Below, piece by piece: positions 41,963 through 51,931 of a stretch of 64,000 bases of DNA. The stretch is from Humisphaera borealis (GTDB lineage: Bacteria; Planctomycetota; Phycisphaerae; Tepidisphaerales; Tepidisphaeraceae). The stretch's first letter is position 1, and each line of letters starts with the position of its first letter. The position numbers and the translations under genes were made by a program. The notes under the pieces are model-generated. The model ran no database searches, was not told the DNA's origin, and saw only the letters and a program-made list of their open reading frames with translations. The stretch covers positions 1,674,001 through 1,738,000 of the forward strand of contig NZ_CP063458.1 in the NCBI RefSeq assembly GCF_015169395.1. Reading direction: 5' to 3'.

Positions 41963-43357
41963 TCAAGCTTCCGCCAAAATGTCGTCGTTGCTCGCGGGAA
42001 TAAGGTTCTGTGCCTCGTACTCCTTCAGCTTCCGTTGAAGGGTCCGGACGGAAATCTGCAACCGCTGGGCCGCGTGCGTCCGATTGTTGCCGCTTTTTTC
42101 AAGCGACTGCATGATGGCCAAGCGTTCGAGCACTTCCAGAGGCATATCCGGAATATCGACCTGCCCCGACTTGCTCACGCTCCCGTTTAAAATCTTGTCA
42201 GGGAGGTCAGCCTCGGTGAGCACTTCACCGTCGGCGAGCACCATCATGCTCTCCAATGCGTTACGCAATTCGCGCACGTTTCCCGGCCAGGGAAAGTTGA
42301 CGAATGCCCGCATCACTTCGGGCGAAACCCGATGTTTTGCCGTGTGCTTGGTCTCGGCAATCTCCTTGAGAAAGTGCTCTACCAGGATGGGGATATCGTC
42401 TGTCCGCTGCCGGAGCGGCGGCAGCAATACGCTGACGACATGCAGCCGATAGTAAAGATCTTCGCGGAAGGTGCCTTTGCGGACCATGTCGTCCAGATCG
42501 CGACTCGTCGCGGCAACAACGCGAACATTGACCTTCAGATCCTCGTGACCGCCAACCGGTGTGAGCGTCAGGGTTTCAAGTACGCGAAGCAGCTTGGCCT
42601 GCAGCGATAGCTCAAAGTCACCGACTTCGTCGATGAATAGCGTCCCGCCATCAGCCTGCTCGAAGCGACCCATCCGCCTGTCTGTGGCACCGGTGAACGC
42701 CCCCCTCACATGCCCGAAGAGCTCGCTTTCGACGAGCGTCGATGGCACGGCGGCAATATTGACCGCGACAAAAGGGCCCTTTTTGCGATGGCTGTTGTGA
42801 TGCAACGCCTGTGCGACCAGTTCCTTACCGGTTCCGCTTTCGCCCAGGATGAGGACCGTGCTGTCCACGGGCGCGGCCCGCTGGATTCGGGCGAAAACCT
42901 CCTTCATCGGCCGGCTCTGACCGATGATCCTTTCCAAGCCAAACCGCTGGTCGAGTCGGCGACGCAGGTCGTCGATCTCGTTTTCCTTGTGCAGCGTCTC
43001 GATCGCACGTCGAACAATCAGGACCAGTTCGTCCGGATTGATCGGCTTGGTGAGGTAGTCGTACGCCCCGGCCTTCATCGCATCGACGGCCGCGTTGACG
43101 CTGGAGTATCCCGTCAAAAGGATCATCTGAGTCGCGGGCTGTCGGCGTTTCCACAGGGTCAGCAGGTCCATCCCGCTGACTTCGCCCAGTCGAACGTCAC
43201 TGATGACCAGATCTATCCCTTCGTCGGCATAGGAGAGCGCCTTCTCGGCATCCTCTGCCGCAAAAACGCTAAAGCCTTCAGACTTAAGGATCTGGGTAAT
43301 GGCGCGACGTTCTGTGTCGCTGTCCTCGACGACTAAAATGCGCCCGGCTGTGCTCAT
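41963..43357 (-). CDS. NtrC-type sigma54-dependent response regulator
   Basis: The 464-residue protein has three domains. A receiver (1-125) has the phospho-acceptor Asp54 ([10 protein letters not shown]), Thr82 and Lys104. An AAA+ sigma54-interaction domain follows (about 143-375) with Walker A GESGTGKE (172-179), the sigma54-contact loop GAFTGA (219-224) and Walker [10 protein letters not shown] (239-247). A FIS-type DNA-binding helix-turn-helix lies at the end ([20 protein letters not shown]). All key residues are present, so it should activate sigma54 promoters when phosphorylated. The divergent histidine kinase starting at 43557 is the likely partner. Target promoters were not found in the window. 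Confidence 0.93.
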   Translation of the reverse strand: MSTAGRILVVEDSDTERRAITQILKSEGFSVFAAEDAEKALSYADEGIDLVISDVRLGEVSGMDLLTLWKRRQPATQMILLTGYSSVNAAVDAMKAGAYDYLTKPINPDELVLIVRRAIETLHKENEIDDLRRRLDQRFGLERIIGQSRPMKEVFARIQRAAPVDSTVLILGESGTGKELVAQALHHNSHRKKGPFVAVNIAAVPSTLVESELFGHVRGAFTGATDRRMGRFEQADGGTLFIDEVGDFELSLQAKLLRVLETLTLTPVGGHEDLKVNVRVVAATSRDLDDMVRKGTFREDLYYRLHVVSVLLPPLRQRTDDIPILVEHFLKEIAETKHTAKHRVSPEVMRAFVNFPWPGNVRELRNALESMMVLADGEVLTEADLPDKILNGSVSKSGQVDIPDMPLEVLERLAIMQSLEKSGNNRTHAAQRLQISVRTLQRKLKEYEAQNLIPASNDDILAEA

Positions 43358-43377
43358 TGGGTTCGATCCGTCAGTTA

Positions 43378-43403
43378 GTCCGACCTGCGACGGTTCGTCG
43401 GAC
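43378..43403. promoter_or_regulatory. Small inverted repeat in the regulator-kinase divergent region
   Basis: GTCCGAC (43378-43384) and GTCGGAC (43397-43403) are exact inverted copies 12 bases apart, about 20 bases upstream of the regulator start. It could be a regulator site or a leader hairpin. Confidence 0.35.
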
Positions 43404-43556
43404 CAACGGGCATGGTAGCTTTATTGACGGCACGGGAACAATGTCGGAATTCGCTGTCGACCGATTTTATGCGTCGCGGCCCCTAACAGCGCTGTCAGAC
43501 CTAAAGCGCGGTAGGCGCGGATCTTTCCAAACCCGCTACAATCCAACGCTTAAACC

Positions 43557-45437
43557 GTGTTCCGAAAGATCCAACAGCTTCGCATCTCACTGGCCAAGAA
43601 GTGTCAGCTCCTGTTCGGCGCTGCTGTACTTCTAATTATTGCCGCCGCCCTATTCGTGCCCTGGCACCGGATCGAGCAGTTAACTGAGCAATTGAACGAG
43701 CGGACGGCCTCGAGTCTTGCTGAGCACGCAGCGGCTCAGCACGCTCGCGGTGGGCAATTCGCGACCGAAGGTCCGCGGACGGTTTCGCCGGCTGCGATCG
43801 CTGGAACGAGGCCGGCGACCATGCCAACAACCCGTCCTGCCTCCGTCGCCAGGCAGACAACAGCCGACCTTCCCACCGGCCCGCAAACACGGCTGACGCA
43901 GATCGGGGCCCGCCGCGATGCTTCGGACCTGAGCCGTTTCGAAGCCCGCGCGACCGCACACTTCCTCCGCGATCGAGATGCACCGTCGTATTCGGCGTAC
44001 TACGAACGTGACGACGGCTCCTCAGGCTACCGCTACGCGCAGCCACTACGATTTGGCGGAGATTGCCGCACCTGCCATGTTGCTGTGCAGGCAAAGGAAG
44101 CCATCGCAGCGCTGACCCAACCAGCCACCCGCTCGGCTATGCGCGGCACGAGTGTGGCAACTACGTCGCCCGGCAGCCTGAACCCTCTACCGGTCAATCC
44201 GCTCCCCACCGAGGCAAACGATGGGGATACCCTGCCCGTTCTGGCCGGAATCGTGAGTGTCGAGTTCCCCAGCCGAATCGACGCCGCCGAGCGGCAGCTC
44301 AATCGGGTCTTTATTCTCGGTGCGCTCCTGCTGGCCAGTGCCCTGGCGATTACGACCTTCTATTACATCACGACGAGGCTCATCCTTCAGCCGGTCCGCG
44401 TGCTCCAGGAAACCGCTGACAAGGTGGCACTTGGCGACTTGAACATCCGTTCGGACATCTCGACCGGCGACGAGTTCCAGCAACTCGCCGAGACGTTCAA
44501 CAAGATGTTGACGAATCTCAAGGGATCGAGCGACAAGCTGGTCGCTTTGAACAAGAGCCTGGATCTCCGACTCGGCCAACTCGCCGAAAGCAACGTGGCG
44601 CTGTTCGAGAGCAACCGGCTTAAGAGCGAGTTCCTGGCGAATGTGAGCCACGAACTGCGAACGCCGCTCAACAGTATCCTCGGCTTTGCCGACCTCCTGA
44701 AAGACGCGATCGGCGCTCCGACAGAGGCGAAATCGACACGCTACATCAACAACATTCTGACCAGCGGCCGACATCTGCTGGACCTGATCAACGACCTGCT
44801 GGACTTGGCCAAGATCGAGGCCGGCCGGATGGAAGTTCGTTCTGAACCGCTGAGCGTCTCGGACATGTTCGAGGGCCTGACGAACCTCCTGCAATCGCTC
44901 CTGCAACAGAAAAAGCTGACCCTCTCGGTATCGACCTCGGCGGATGTTCCGATCCTGCAGACGGACCCCGGGAAACTGCAGCAGGTCCTCTACAACTTTC
45001 TGAGCAACGCGATCAAGTTCTCCCCCAGCGGCCAGATCATCGACCTCAAAGCAACGCTGGAAGAGCCGGAACTGACGAGCGGAGACGGCGGGGAAATGCC
45101 CACGTCTACCCCTCGGCTTCCCCGGCCCGACCGCGCACGCAATGAGATGTCGGACGAAACCTATGTCCGTATCAGCGTCGTGGATCGCGGGCCGGGAATC
45201 GCACCGGATAAGCAGAACGTGATTTTCGAAAAGTTCCGCCAGATTGATGGCGGTCACACTCGTTCGCATGGCGGCTCGGGACTCGGCCTGGCGATCAGCA
45301 AGGAACTCATGCTCCTGATGGGTGGTACGATTGGCGTCAAGAGCAAGGTCGGCGAAGGCGCGACGTTCTGGATTCTGCTCCCGATCAAGATCAGCCCCGG
45401 CACGAGAGACCTGCGGGCGAAACTGGTGATGTCCTGA
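43557..45437 (+). CDS. Membrane sensor histidine kinase with periplasmic haem-binding CxxCH motif
   Basis: The start is GTG 43557 (MFRKIQQLRISLAKKCQ), giving 626 residues. A first transmembrane helix (about 18-35) and a second (251-271, VFILGALLLASALAITTFYY) bracket a 215-residue periplasmic sensor. That sensor contains CRTCH (170-174), a c-type haem-binding motif, preceded by YERDDGSSGYRYAQPLRFGG, as in DUF3365/Tll0287-like haem sensors. A HAMP domain, a dimerisation domain with His355 (SHELRTPLNS) and a HATPase domain follow (FLSNAIKFSPSG, DRGPGIAPDKQ, GGSGLGLAISKEL). It probably phosphorylates the divergent NtrC-type regulator in response to redox state, gas or haem-linked signals. Confidence 0.9.
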   Translation: MFRKIQQLRISLAKKCQLLFGAAVLLIIAAALFVPWHRIEQLTEQLNERTASSLAEHAAAQHARGGQFATEGPRTVSPAAIAGTRPATMPTTRPASVARQTTADLPTGPQTRLTQIGARRDASDLSRFEARATAHFLRDRDAPSYSAYYERDDGSSGYRYAQPLRFGGDCRTCHVAVQAKEAIAALTQPATRSAMRGTSVATTSPGSLNPLPVNPLPTEANDGDTLPVLAGIVSVEFPSRIDAAERQLNRVFILGALLLASALAITTFYYITTRLILQPVRVLQETADKVALGDLNIRSDISTGDEFQQLAETFNKMLTNLKGSSDKLVALNKSLDLRLGQLAESNVALFESNRLKSEFLANVSHELRTPLNSILGFADLLKDAIGAPTEAKSTRYINNILTSGRHLLDLINDLLDLAKIEAGRMEVRSEPLSVSDMFEGLTNLLQSLLQQKKLTLSVSTSADVPILQTDPGKLQQVLYNFLSNAIKFSPSGQIIDLKATLEEPELTSGDGGEMPTSTPRLPRPDRARNEMSDETYVRISVVDRGPGIAPDKQNVIFEKFRQIDGGHTRSHGGSGLGLAISKELMLLMGGTIGVKSKVGEGATFWILLPIKISPGTRDLRAKLVMS

Positions 45438-45505
45438 TCTCGTGGCGTTTGCAGGTCTTCGGGCTGGGAGACGTCCATTCGCCGTGGAAAATCGCAAGAC
45501 TATCT

Positions 45506-46987
45506 ATGACCATTTCAACCTTCGCATATTCGGTTCTCACGTCCATCGCCGTCGTCGCGGGCATAGTGACGCCGTGCAATGCCGATGAGCCTCGCAAGCG
45601 GCCGAACCTGCTGATCGTCACCGCCGACGACATGAACGCCGACACGCCCGGTTGGATGGGCGACAAGTTGAAGGTGACACCCAAGCTCGATGCATTTGCC
45701 GCTACCGCACATCGCTTTGTCAACGCACACGTTACCGCTCCGATTTGTCAGCCGAGCCGCTCGGCGTTTATGACCGGTCTGGTACCCCACCGAAGCGGCG
45801 CCCTGGGATTTGACCCGGTCCGGCCGGGAACGCCAACCCTGGTGACCATGCTCAAATCGGCCGGGTACCACACCGCCGTCATTGAAAAGCACGTACACAT
45901 GCAGCCGGAGGCAGAGTTTCCGTGGGACCTGAAGCTCAGCGGCGGCGGCAAGAACCCGCCGGTGATGCGGCAGCAGGTCGCGACATCAATCAAAGCAGCC
46001 AACGACGCGCGCAAGCCATTCTTCCTGAATGCGAATATCACGGACCCCCATCGCCCGTTTCCCGGCGCGGCGGGCAAGAACGGCAAGCCGAAGAATCCCG
46101 GCAGTAATGCTCGCACCTCCATCGAGGCCGACAAGGAACCTGAAAACGCCGGTGTGCCCGCCGCACCTCAACACGTCTACACCAGCGAGCAGATGACGGT
46201 TCCGTCGTTTCTGGAAGACATTCCGGCGCTGCGCGCGGAGCTGGCGCAGTACTACACTGCAGTCGGCAGGCTCGACGTCACCTTTAATCAGATCATGGAA
46301 GCGCTGCGGGAATCCGGGCACGCGGACGACACGGTCGTTGTCTTCATGAGCGACCACGGCATCTCCATGCCCTTCGCCAAGGCCACCGTGTATTTCAACG
46401 GCACACGGTCGCCGATCCTGCTCCGATGGCCTGGCATGGGCGAGCCACAGACGCGAAAAGAGTACGTCAGCAGTCTTGATCTCATGCCAACCGTGCTCGA
46501 GTTGCTTGCTGTCGAGGCACCCGAGGTACAGGACGGGCGAAGCCTTCTGCCGCTGCTACGCGGCGAAACCCAGACGGGCCGCGACCATGTCATCACTCAC
46601 GTGAACACCGTCTCAAGCGGCAAGTCATTCCCGCAGCGGTGCATTCGCACGGAGACCGCATCGCTGATGTTCATGTCGTGGCCGGAGGGGAGAGAGAAGT
46701 TTCGTGTCGAGGCGATGAGCGGCGAGGCATTCAAGGCAATGCTCGATGGCGCCAAAGGCAGCGAGAAGGTTGCCGCACGGGTGCAACAGCTTCTCGTCGG
46801 GTCGAGGCTCGCATACTACGACCTTAAGGCAGACCCCGACGAGCGCGTCAATCTGGCGCGCGACCCGGCATACAAGCAGGACGTAGAACGCCTGGCCGCG
46901 CTGTTGCTTCAGCACATGAAGCGGACCTGCGATCCGGAAACGGACGGATTCATCAAGTCGCTCAAGAACCACCAGTTGGCACACTAA
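45506..46987 (+). CDS. Formylglycine-dependent sulfatase (S1 family), exported
   Basis: From the ATG at 45506 there are 493 residues with a signal peptide (MTISTFAYSVLTSIAVVAGI). The catalytic cysteine Cys81 lies in a canonical site, ICQPSRSAFMTG (CxPSR), which is oxidised to formylglycine by the maturase. Metal ligands are visible in VTADDMN and FMSDHGI, and substrate-side residues in ITDPHRPF. The enzyme should remove sulfate esters from sulfated carbohydrates in the periplasm or outside. Planctomycetes carry many such genes. Substrate class cannot be named from this sequence. A TTG at 45449 is a possible earlier start but would break the signal peptide. Confidence 0.92.
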   Translation: MTISTFAYSVLTSIAVVAGIVTPCNADEPRKRPNLLIVTADDMNADTPGWMGDKLKVTPKLDAFAATAHRFVNAHVTAPICQPSRSAFMTGLVPHRSGALGFDPVRPGTPTLVTMLKSAGYHTAVIEKHVHMQPEAEFPWDLKLSGGGKNPPVMRQQVATSIKAANDARKPFFLNANITDPHRPFPGAAGKNGKPKNPGSNARTSIEADKEPENAGVPAAPQHVYTSEQMTVPSFLEDIPALRAELAQYYTAVGRLDVTFNQIMEALRESGHADDTVVVFMSDHGISMPFAKATVYFNGTRSPILLRWPGMGEPQTRKEYVSSLDLMPTVLELLAVEAPEVQDGRSLLPLLRGETQTGRDHVITHVNTVSSGKSFPQRCIRTETASLMFMSWPEGREKFRVEAMSGEAFKAMLDGAKGSEKVAARVQQLLVGSRLAYYDLKADPDERVNLARDPAYKQDVERLAALLLQHMKRTCDPETDGFIKSLKNHQLAH

Positions 46988-47006
46988 CCACTCGCGTTGT
47001 CGTCGA

Positions 47007-48539
47007 TCAATCGAACCGCTTTAGGTCCAGCCGGTACATCATCTGGTTGTAGTCGTACCTAGGCGTGATGTCCGCCTTGCGGTCGAATGTCGATGAGTAC
47101 GTCCCCTCAAAGAAGATGTAGCGGCCGCCGTCCTGGTCGAACTCGACGTGATGCTTGGGGTTGTAGAACGAGTAGCGATCGTGCGTGACCACTTTGGTCG
47201 CTTTCGTCCATGGCCCTTCGATCTTCTCGGCTTCCAGGTAATAAACCTCGCCAAGCAGCGAGCTCTTGCCGCCGATCTGGTTGGCGATCATCACCCACTT
47301 CTGACGGTATACGTTCCAGTTGACCGAGCCGGCGTGAAGGACGACGGGGCTTCCCGTTTCGGCGTCCATTGGACGCAGGTATTGCTCGTCCTTGTGCAGT
47401 TTTCCCAGCTTTTCGAGCTTCTCCGTCATGTCGCGGTCGAGGAGTATCGTGTCGCGCTTCCAACTCCAGTTCAGCTTCCCCGCATCGTCGCGGTCGAGCG
47501 TTGTCTTCGTATCGACCGTCTTCAGGCCATCGGCAACGCAGGTAAAGACCTCGTAGTTGGAGGCTTCAATCGCGGCTTCGTAAGTCGCCGGGACGCGGAC
47601 GTTGGGCAGCGGGTCGGCGAAATAGATATACGACTTGCCGTTTACGGTGGCTGGGAATGCGTGACCGTGCGGGCGTCCCGGTCCGGCGACAGGTAGTTCG
47701 CAAAGCGTGCGGAACATTTTTGTGTTGTCGTCCAGTTCCACCAGACGGCGTGCGAGCACCTTTTCAAGGCTCTGCATGACACCGACGGCCGCGATCATGT
47801 GTTCTTTCCCGGTGCCGTCCTTCACGACAAAAACGCCATCCATCCAGAAGAGCTTTGGACCTTCCCGCTCGAACATGCCCCGGCTGAAGCCATCGGTGCC
47901 GACGAAATAGTTGAGGTTTATCCCCACGTTCGGATGAAGCCCACCGGCACTGGGAAGCTCGCTGGTCGCGGATGCAGTAAAGAAATGACCTAGCGGGTAG
48001 CTCTGGCGGTTGGTGTCTCCCCAAAACCACCAGAGTTTGCCTTGGTAGGTCGCCAGTTGCACGGAGTCCTGCCCGACAACCTGCGCGTTGAGCAGCGGTT
48101 CCTTGATAGGCGCAGGTTTGCCGAGGATGACGCTGTCGCGATAGATGCCCTCCCCGCCGATTCGATATAGCCGCTCGGCCTTGTTAACTCGTTTGATCTG
48201 AAGCGTTGTGATGCCGCCCGGCGTCGTGTCGATCGCCCGACCGTGCATGCCGAACCCGTCGGCGGGAAACGTGTACCCGTGACTGGAGACGGTGAAGAAC
48301 ACCTTTCGACCCAAATGCGCTGGATCGTCAATCGCGATCCAGCCGGCCGAATCCGAGACGTAGACGACATTGCTGACCGTTCTCAGCTCAACCAGGGGCA
48401 CGCCACGACCCGTCTGGTCGTCCACGATCTGAATACCGAACGGCTGGGGGCGATCAGCGGCGGAGGCAGATACAGAGGCGCAAAGCCAAAGGAAGAGTAC
48501 ACCGTGCAGCACGGCTCGGAGATGCTGATGGACATTCAT
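47007..48539 (-). CDS. Secreted protein of unknown function: Ig-like N-terminus plus beta-propeller-like region
   Basis: The 510-residue protein has a signal peptide (LRAVLHGVLFLWLCASVSAS). Residues about 30-115 resemble a carboxypeptidase-regulatory/Ig-like domain (GIQIVDDQTGRGVPLVELRT, WIAIDDPAHLGRKVFFTVSS). The remaining 390 residues contain repeated beta-strand segments with aromatic turns (YQGKLWWFWGDTNRQSYPLG, HAFPATVNGKSYIYFADPLP, RYIFFEGTYSSTFD), like a five-bladed propeller of the glycosidase or DUF4185 kind. No catalytic acid can be assigned. It sits convergent with the sulfatase gene, so a role in polysaccharide use is plausible but unproven. Confidence 0.65.
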   Translation of the reverse strand: MNVHQHLRAVLHGVLFLWLCASVSASAADRPQPFGIQIVDDQTGRGVPLVELRTVSNVVYVSDSAGWIAIDDPAHLGRKVFFTVSSHGYTFPADGFGMHGRAIDTTPGGITTLQIKRVNKAERLYRIGGEGIYRDSVILGKPAPIKEPLLNAQVVGQDSVQLATYQGKLWWFWGDTNRQSYPLGHFFTASATSELPSAGGLHPNVGINLNYFVGTDGFSRGMFEREGPKLFWMDGVFVVKDGTGKEHMIAAVGVMQSLEKVLARRLVELDDNTKMFRTLCELPVAGPGRPHGHAFPATVNGKSYIYFADPLPNVRVPATYEAAIEASNYEVFTCVADGLKTVDTKTTLDRDDAGKLNWSWKRDTILLDRDMTEKLEKLGKLHKDEQYLRPMDAETGSPVVLHAGSVNWNVYRQKWVMIANQIGGKSSLLGEVYYLEAEKIEGPWTKATKVVTHDRYSFYNPKHHVEFDQDGGRYIFFEGTYSSTFDRKADITPRYDYNQMMYRLDLKRFD

Positions 48540-48596
48540 TGGCGTGAACGATAGCAGAAGCCGCCGAAACAGCGGATGGCCTGCCGTACCGCAGTC

Positions 48597-49070
48597 TTAC
48601 ACCGCACGCTGCGTTGTCGCGTTCGATTCGACCGGTTTCTGCGGGGACAGGCTTGGCCACGATGACAGGTGCTGTCGCACCTTTGGAGCGATCTGCTGGT
48701 ACTGCTGCTGCCCGAGATCATTCAACTCGACCCACGACACGGTCACCGGCACCGATGCAGCCAGCAGCGGCGAAGTTGGAAGGGTCAGGGGCATCCGGTC
48801 AGGGAAGGTAAACGATGCAGCGGGAGTCGGCCGGGCGGGCTGAACGTTTGGGAAGGACGCCGTTTCAGTCGGCGTCGCCGATGGAGAACCGGGAAGAAAT
48901 CCGATGGTCAACGCGATCGAAGCCGCCAGCGCACCACCCAGGACCGCCGGAAAGAGGGTCCAGAATCGGCCCGTACGCTTCGAGAGGACGTCGCCGGCAA
49001 GGTCGCCGGGGTAGCTCGCCGATTCGTAGGCGATCCGGGCGTCCCGAAGTTGTTCGCGTAGTTTCGTCAT
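48597..49070 (-). CDS. Probable anti-sigma factor, single-pass membrane protein
   Basis: The 157-residue protein has a short cytoplasmic N-terminus (MTKLREQLRDARIAYESASY), one transmembrane helix (FPAVLGGALAASIALTIGFL, about 40-60) and a Pro/Ser/Thr-rich periplasmic part. It lies 54 bases after an ECF sigma gene on the same strand, which is the usual place of the anti-sigma factor. The zinc-binding HxxxCxxC motif of classic anti-sigma factors is absent, so it would be an atypical one. No other function is suggested. Confidence 0.6.
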   Translation of the reverse strand: MTKLREQLRDARIAYESASYPGDLAGDVLSKRTGRFWTLFPAVLGGALAASIALTIGFLPGSPSATPTETASFPNVQPARPTPAASFTFPDRMPLTLPTSPLLAASVPVTVSWVELNDLGQQQYQQIAPKVRQHLSSWPSLSPQKPVESNATTQRAV

Positions 49071-49124
49071 GAAGCAGTCCGCAGTTCATTCCCATCAAGC
49101 CGGGAAACATCGAGCCATGCACGA

Positions 49125-49778
49125 TCAAGCCAGGGGCGAAAGTCTTTTACGCAGCGACCGCAACGCTTGATGGACCGTTGCCTTCACGGTACCGGCGGCG
49201 CAACCCATCAGGCTTGCGGTCTCTTCGACAGAAAGGTCTTCGAAGAAGCGAAGTACAACGGCCTCGCGTTGACGGTCGGGCAGATCGGCAAGCGTCTGTC
49301 GCAAAACTTCGCGGGTCTCAACGAACTCGGCCGAAGTCCCGACGGATGGTGCGGGGTCGCCTACGGTCTCGGCCAAGTCGGTTGTCGCTTCGCTGCTCCC
49401 GCTCGCATGTCGCTGACGACGGCGCTTCATTTCCCGGACGACGTTGATCGCAATGCCCAACGACCAGGTCCGAAGCTGGCTGTCGCCCCGAAAGCCGGAG
49501 ATCTGCTTCAGAAATCGCAGGCCTGTTTCCTGAACCGCGTCGGTTGCCAGATCCGGGTCGCGGAGTAATCCGAGGCAGAACCGATACCAGGGGTCCTGAA
49601 GGCCGCGAAGCAAGGTTGTCAGGGCGAGTTTGTCGCCGCCTCTTGCGGCTTCGATGGTGCGGGGCGAGCGCAACTCCAGATCCCCGGACGCCAAGTCCGC
49701 GGCCGAAGGGCGCGCCTCCACTACCGTGTCATGCAAAAGCATGCTTCCAGTCCACGAAGTTGCGCCGATGGCCGACAC
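49125..49778 (-). CDS. ECF-family RNA polymerase sigma factor
   Basis: The product has 217 residues from the ATG at 49778; an ATG at 49742 (MLLHDTVVEARP) may be preferred. Sigma region 2 is at about 50-120 (WYRFCLGLLRDPDLATDAVQ, ETGLRFLKQISGFRGDSQ, RTWSLGIAINVVREMKRRRQ). Region 4 is at about 155-215 (LRQTLADLPDRQREAVVLRF, FEDLSVEETASLMGCAAGTV, KATVHQALRSLRKRL). The linker is Ser/Thr-rich. It directs RNA polymerase to stress or envelope-type promoters and is likely held by the membrane protein encoded next. It is divergent from typA. Confidence 0.92.
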   Translation of the reverse strand: MSAIGATSWTGSMLLHDTVVEARPSAADLASGDLELRSPRTIEAARGGDKLALTTLLRGLQDPWYRFCLGLLRDPDLATDAVQETGLRFLKQISGFRGDSQLRTWSLGIAINVVREMKRRRQRHASGSSEATTDLAETVGDPAPSVGTSAEFVETREVLRQTLADLPDRQREAVVLRFFEDLSVEETASLMGCAAGTVKATVHQALRSLRKRLSPLA

Positions 49779-49886
49779 TTGCGTGAATGAGTGCCGCAGC
49801 GACGCCTCCAGTTTAGCCCAAACACTCAGAAATCCTCGCCGGCGGCAATCGTACCGCCGTTTTACGCCTTAACGCGATTCTCAAAA

Positions 49887-49916
49887 CTGTCACGGCGGCG
49901 TCGACGTTTGTATAAT
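49887..49916 (+). promoter_or_regulatory. Promoter of typA
   Basis: CTGTCA (49887-49892; four of six bases match TTGACA), an 18-base spacer and a perfect TATAAT (49911-49916) lie 106 bases before the ATG at 50022 and 148 before the one at 50064. Confidence 0.6.
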
Positions 49917-50063
49917 GACGCTCCAGCGGGTACATTGCCCCGCTTCCCGGCCTTCAGCCGGGCCGGCTGGGGTCACCCGCCGTGGACGCTAAGTCACAAT
50001 ATTCCAACGGGTTGGATCAAGATGCTCACGGAGAACGCCGGGGGCAAGGACGAGACTGTTGTC

Positions 50064-51923
50064 ATGAATCAGGTTCGGAACGACATCCGTAACGTCGCGA
50101 TTATCGCACACGTCGACCATGGTAAAACCACCCTGGTTGACGCCCTCCTGCGCCAAAGTGGTAACTTTCGCGACAATCAGGTGCAGGACACCATGCTCGA
50201 CTCCAACCCCCTGGAGCGCGAGCGCGGCATTACGATCCTGGCGAAGAACGTCGCGATCAACTACACCGATCCGCTCACCAACCAGATCATCAAGATCAAC
50301 CTGATCGACACCCCGGGACACGCCGACTTCGGTGGCGAAGTTGAACGCGTTCTGAGCATGGCCGACGGCGTGTTCGTTCTTGTGGACGCTGCCGAAGGTC
50401 CCATGCCGCAGACCCGTTTCGTGCTGAAGAAGGCCTTCCAGCACGAACTGCGTCCGATCGTTGTCGTCAACAAGATCGACCGACCCGACGCCCGCATTGA
50501 CGCGGTCGTCAATGAGGTGTTCGACCTGTTCGTCGAACTCGGCGCCGACGACGAGACCCTCGACTTCCCGATCATCTACGCCTCCGGCCGCGCCGGCATC
50601 GCGTCGTGGAAGGCCGACGTCAAGGGCACCGATATCAAGCCGATCTTCGAAGCCATCCTGAAGCACATCCCCGCGCCGCACGGCGATAAGGACAAGTCGC
50701 TTCAGATCCAGGTTTCGAGCATCCAGTACAACGACTACGTCGGCCGGATTGGCATTGGCCGCATTTACAACGGCGTGATCAAGAGCGGTCAGCAGGTCAC
50801 GGTCGTCAAGCGGGACGGCACGCAGGTGAAGTCGAAGATGCAGCAGTTGCAGGTGTTCGACGGTTTCGGCCGCAAGAACGCCGACGACGCCGCCGCCGGC
50901 GACATCGTGGCGCTGATCGGCCTGGAATCGGTCGACATCGGCGACAGCATCTGTGATCCGCTCAAGCCCGAGCCGCTGGAAGCGACCGAGATCGAGCCGC
51001 CGACGCTGGTCATGATGTTCAGCGTGAACGACAGCCCGTTCGCCGGCCGCGAAGGCAAGTACGTCACCAGCCGTAACCTGCGCGAACGGCTGATGAAGGA
51101 ACTGGAAAGCAACGTCGCTCTGAAGGTCGAAGAGACCGATGCCAAGGACGCGTTTAAGGTGTCCGGCCGCGGCCTGCTGCACCTGGGCATCCTGATCGAG
51201 AACATGCGCCGCGAAGGCTATGAACTGAGCATCAGCAAGCCCCAGGTTATCATGCACAAGGACAAAGAGACCGGCGCGATCACCGAGCCGATCGAGTACC
51301 TGGTCGTCGACGTGCCCGAAAAGAGCATGGGCGGCGTCATGGAACTGGTCGGCAACCGCAAGGGCGAACTGGTCCGCATGGACAACCGCGACGGCCAGGT
51401 CCACCTGGAGTTCACCATTCCCGCCCGCGGCCTGATCGGCCTTCGGACGCGCATGCTCACCGCCACCCAGGGCACGGCGATCATGCACCATAACTTCCAC
51501 GAGTACGCCCCGGCCCGCGGCGAAGTGCCCGGCCGCGCCAACGGCGTGATGATCAGCATGTCCAACGGCAGCGTAAACGCATTCGCGCTGAACAACCTGC
51601 AGCAGCGCGGCACGATGTTCGTCGAGCCGACCCAGGAAGTGTACGAAGGCATGATTGTCGCCGAGAACGCCCGCGACAATGACATGCCCGTCAACCCGAC
51701 GACGGCCAAGAAGCTGACGAACATGCGGACGACCAGCAGCGATGAAAACATCATCCTCAAGCCAGCCCGCAAGATGACGCTCGAACAGGCCCTGGAATAC
51801 ATCGAGGAAGACGAGCTCGTCGAAGCCACGCCGCAGAACATCCGCCTGCGGAAGCAGCTTCTTACGGAAACCGCCCGCAAGAAAGCCGGCCGGAGCCGGG
51901 CGACGGAGCCGATGGAGGTCTGA
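50064..51923 (+). CDS. typA: Ribosome-associated GTPase TypA/BipA
   Basis: The start is placed at the ATG at 50064 ([20 protein letters not shown]), giving 619 residues; an earlier ATG at 50022 is in frame. GTPase motifs: G1 [11 protein letters not shown]2 [13 protein letters not shown]3 [12 protein letters not shown]4 [10 protein letters not shown] and G5 YASGRAG. Domains II, III and V follow ([36 protein letters not shown]) and the BipA-specific C-terminal end ([20 protein letters not shown]). It is a translational GTPase of the EF-G type that assists ribosome assembly and growth under stress. Length matches the family (about 605-615). Confidence 0.97.
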   Translation: MNQVRNDIRNVAIIAHVDHGKTTLVDALLRQSGNFRDNQVQDTMLDSNPLERERGITILAKNVAINYTDPLTNQIIKINLIDTPGHADFGGEVERVLSMADGVFVLVDAAEGPMPQTRFVLKKAFQHELRPIVVVNKIDRPDARIDAVVNEVFDLFVELGADDETLDFPIIYASGRAGIASWKADVKGTDIKPIFEAILKHIPAPHGDKDKSLQIQVSSIQYNDYVGRIGIGRIYNGVIKSGQQVTVVKRDGTQVKSKMQQLQVFDGFGRKNADDAAAGDIVALIGLESVDIGDSICDPLKPEPLEATEIEPPTLVMMFSVNDSPFAGREGKYVTSRNLRERLMKELESNVALKVEETDAKDAFKVSGRGLLHLGILIENMRREGYELSISKPQVIMHKDKETGAITEPIEYLVVDVPEKSMGGVMELVGNRKGELVRMDNRDGQVHLEFTIPARGLIGLRTRMLTATQGTAIMHHNFHEYAPARGEVPGRANGVMISMSNGSVNAFALNNLQQRGTMFVEPTQEVYEGMIVAENARDNDMPVNPTTAKKLTNMRTTSSDENIILKPARKMTLEQALEYIEEDELVEATPQNIRLRKQLLTETARKKAGRSRATEPMEV

Positions 51924-51931
51924 TCGGCGTC

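Noticed and set aside
43358-43556. Sigma54 promoter between the regulator and kinase genes
   Set aside because: GGCACG occurs at 43429, but no GC/TTGC element lies 10-12 bases further, so the consensus is not met.
49989-51500. Long leftward frame (503 residues) antisense to typA
   Set aside because: It is an antisense open frame caused by codon bias; typA on the other strand has all GTPase motifs.
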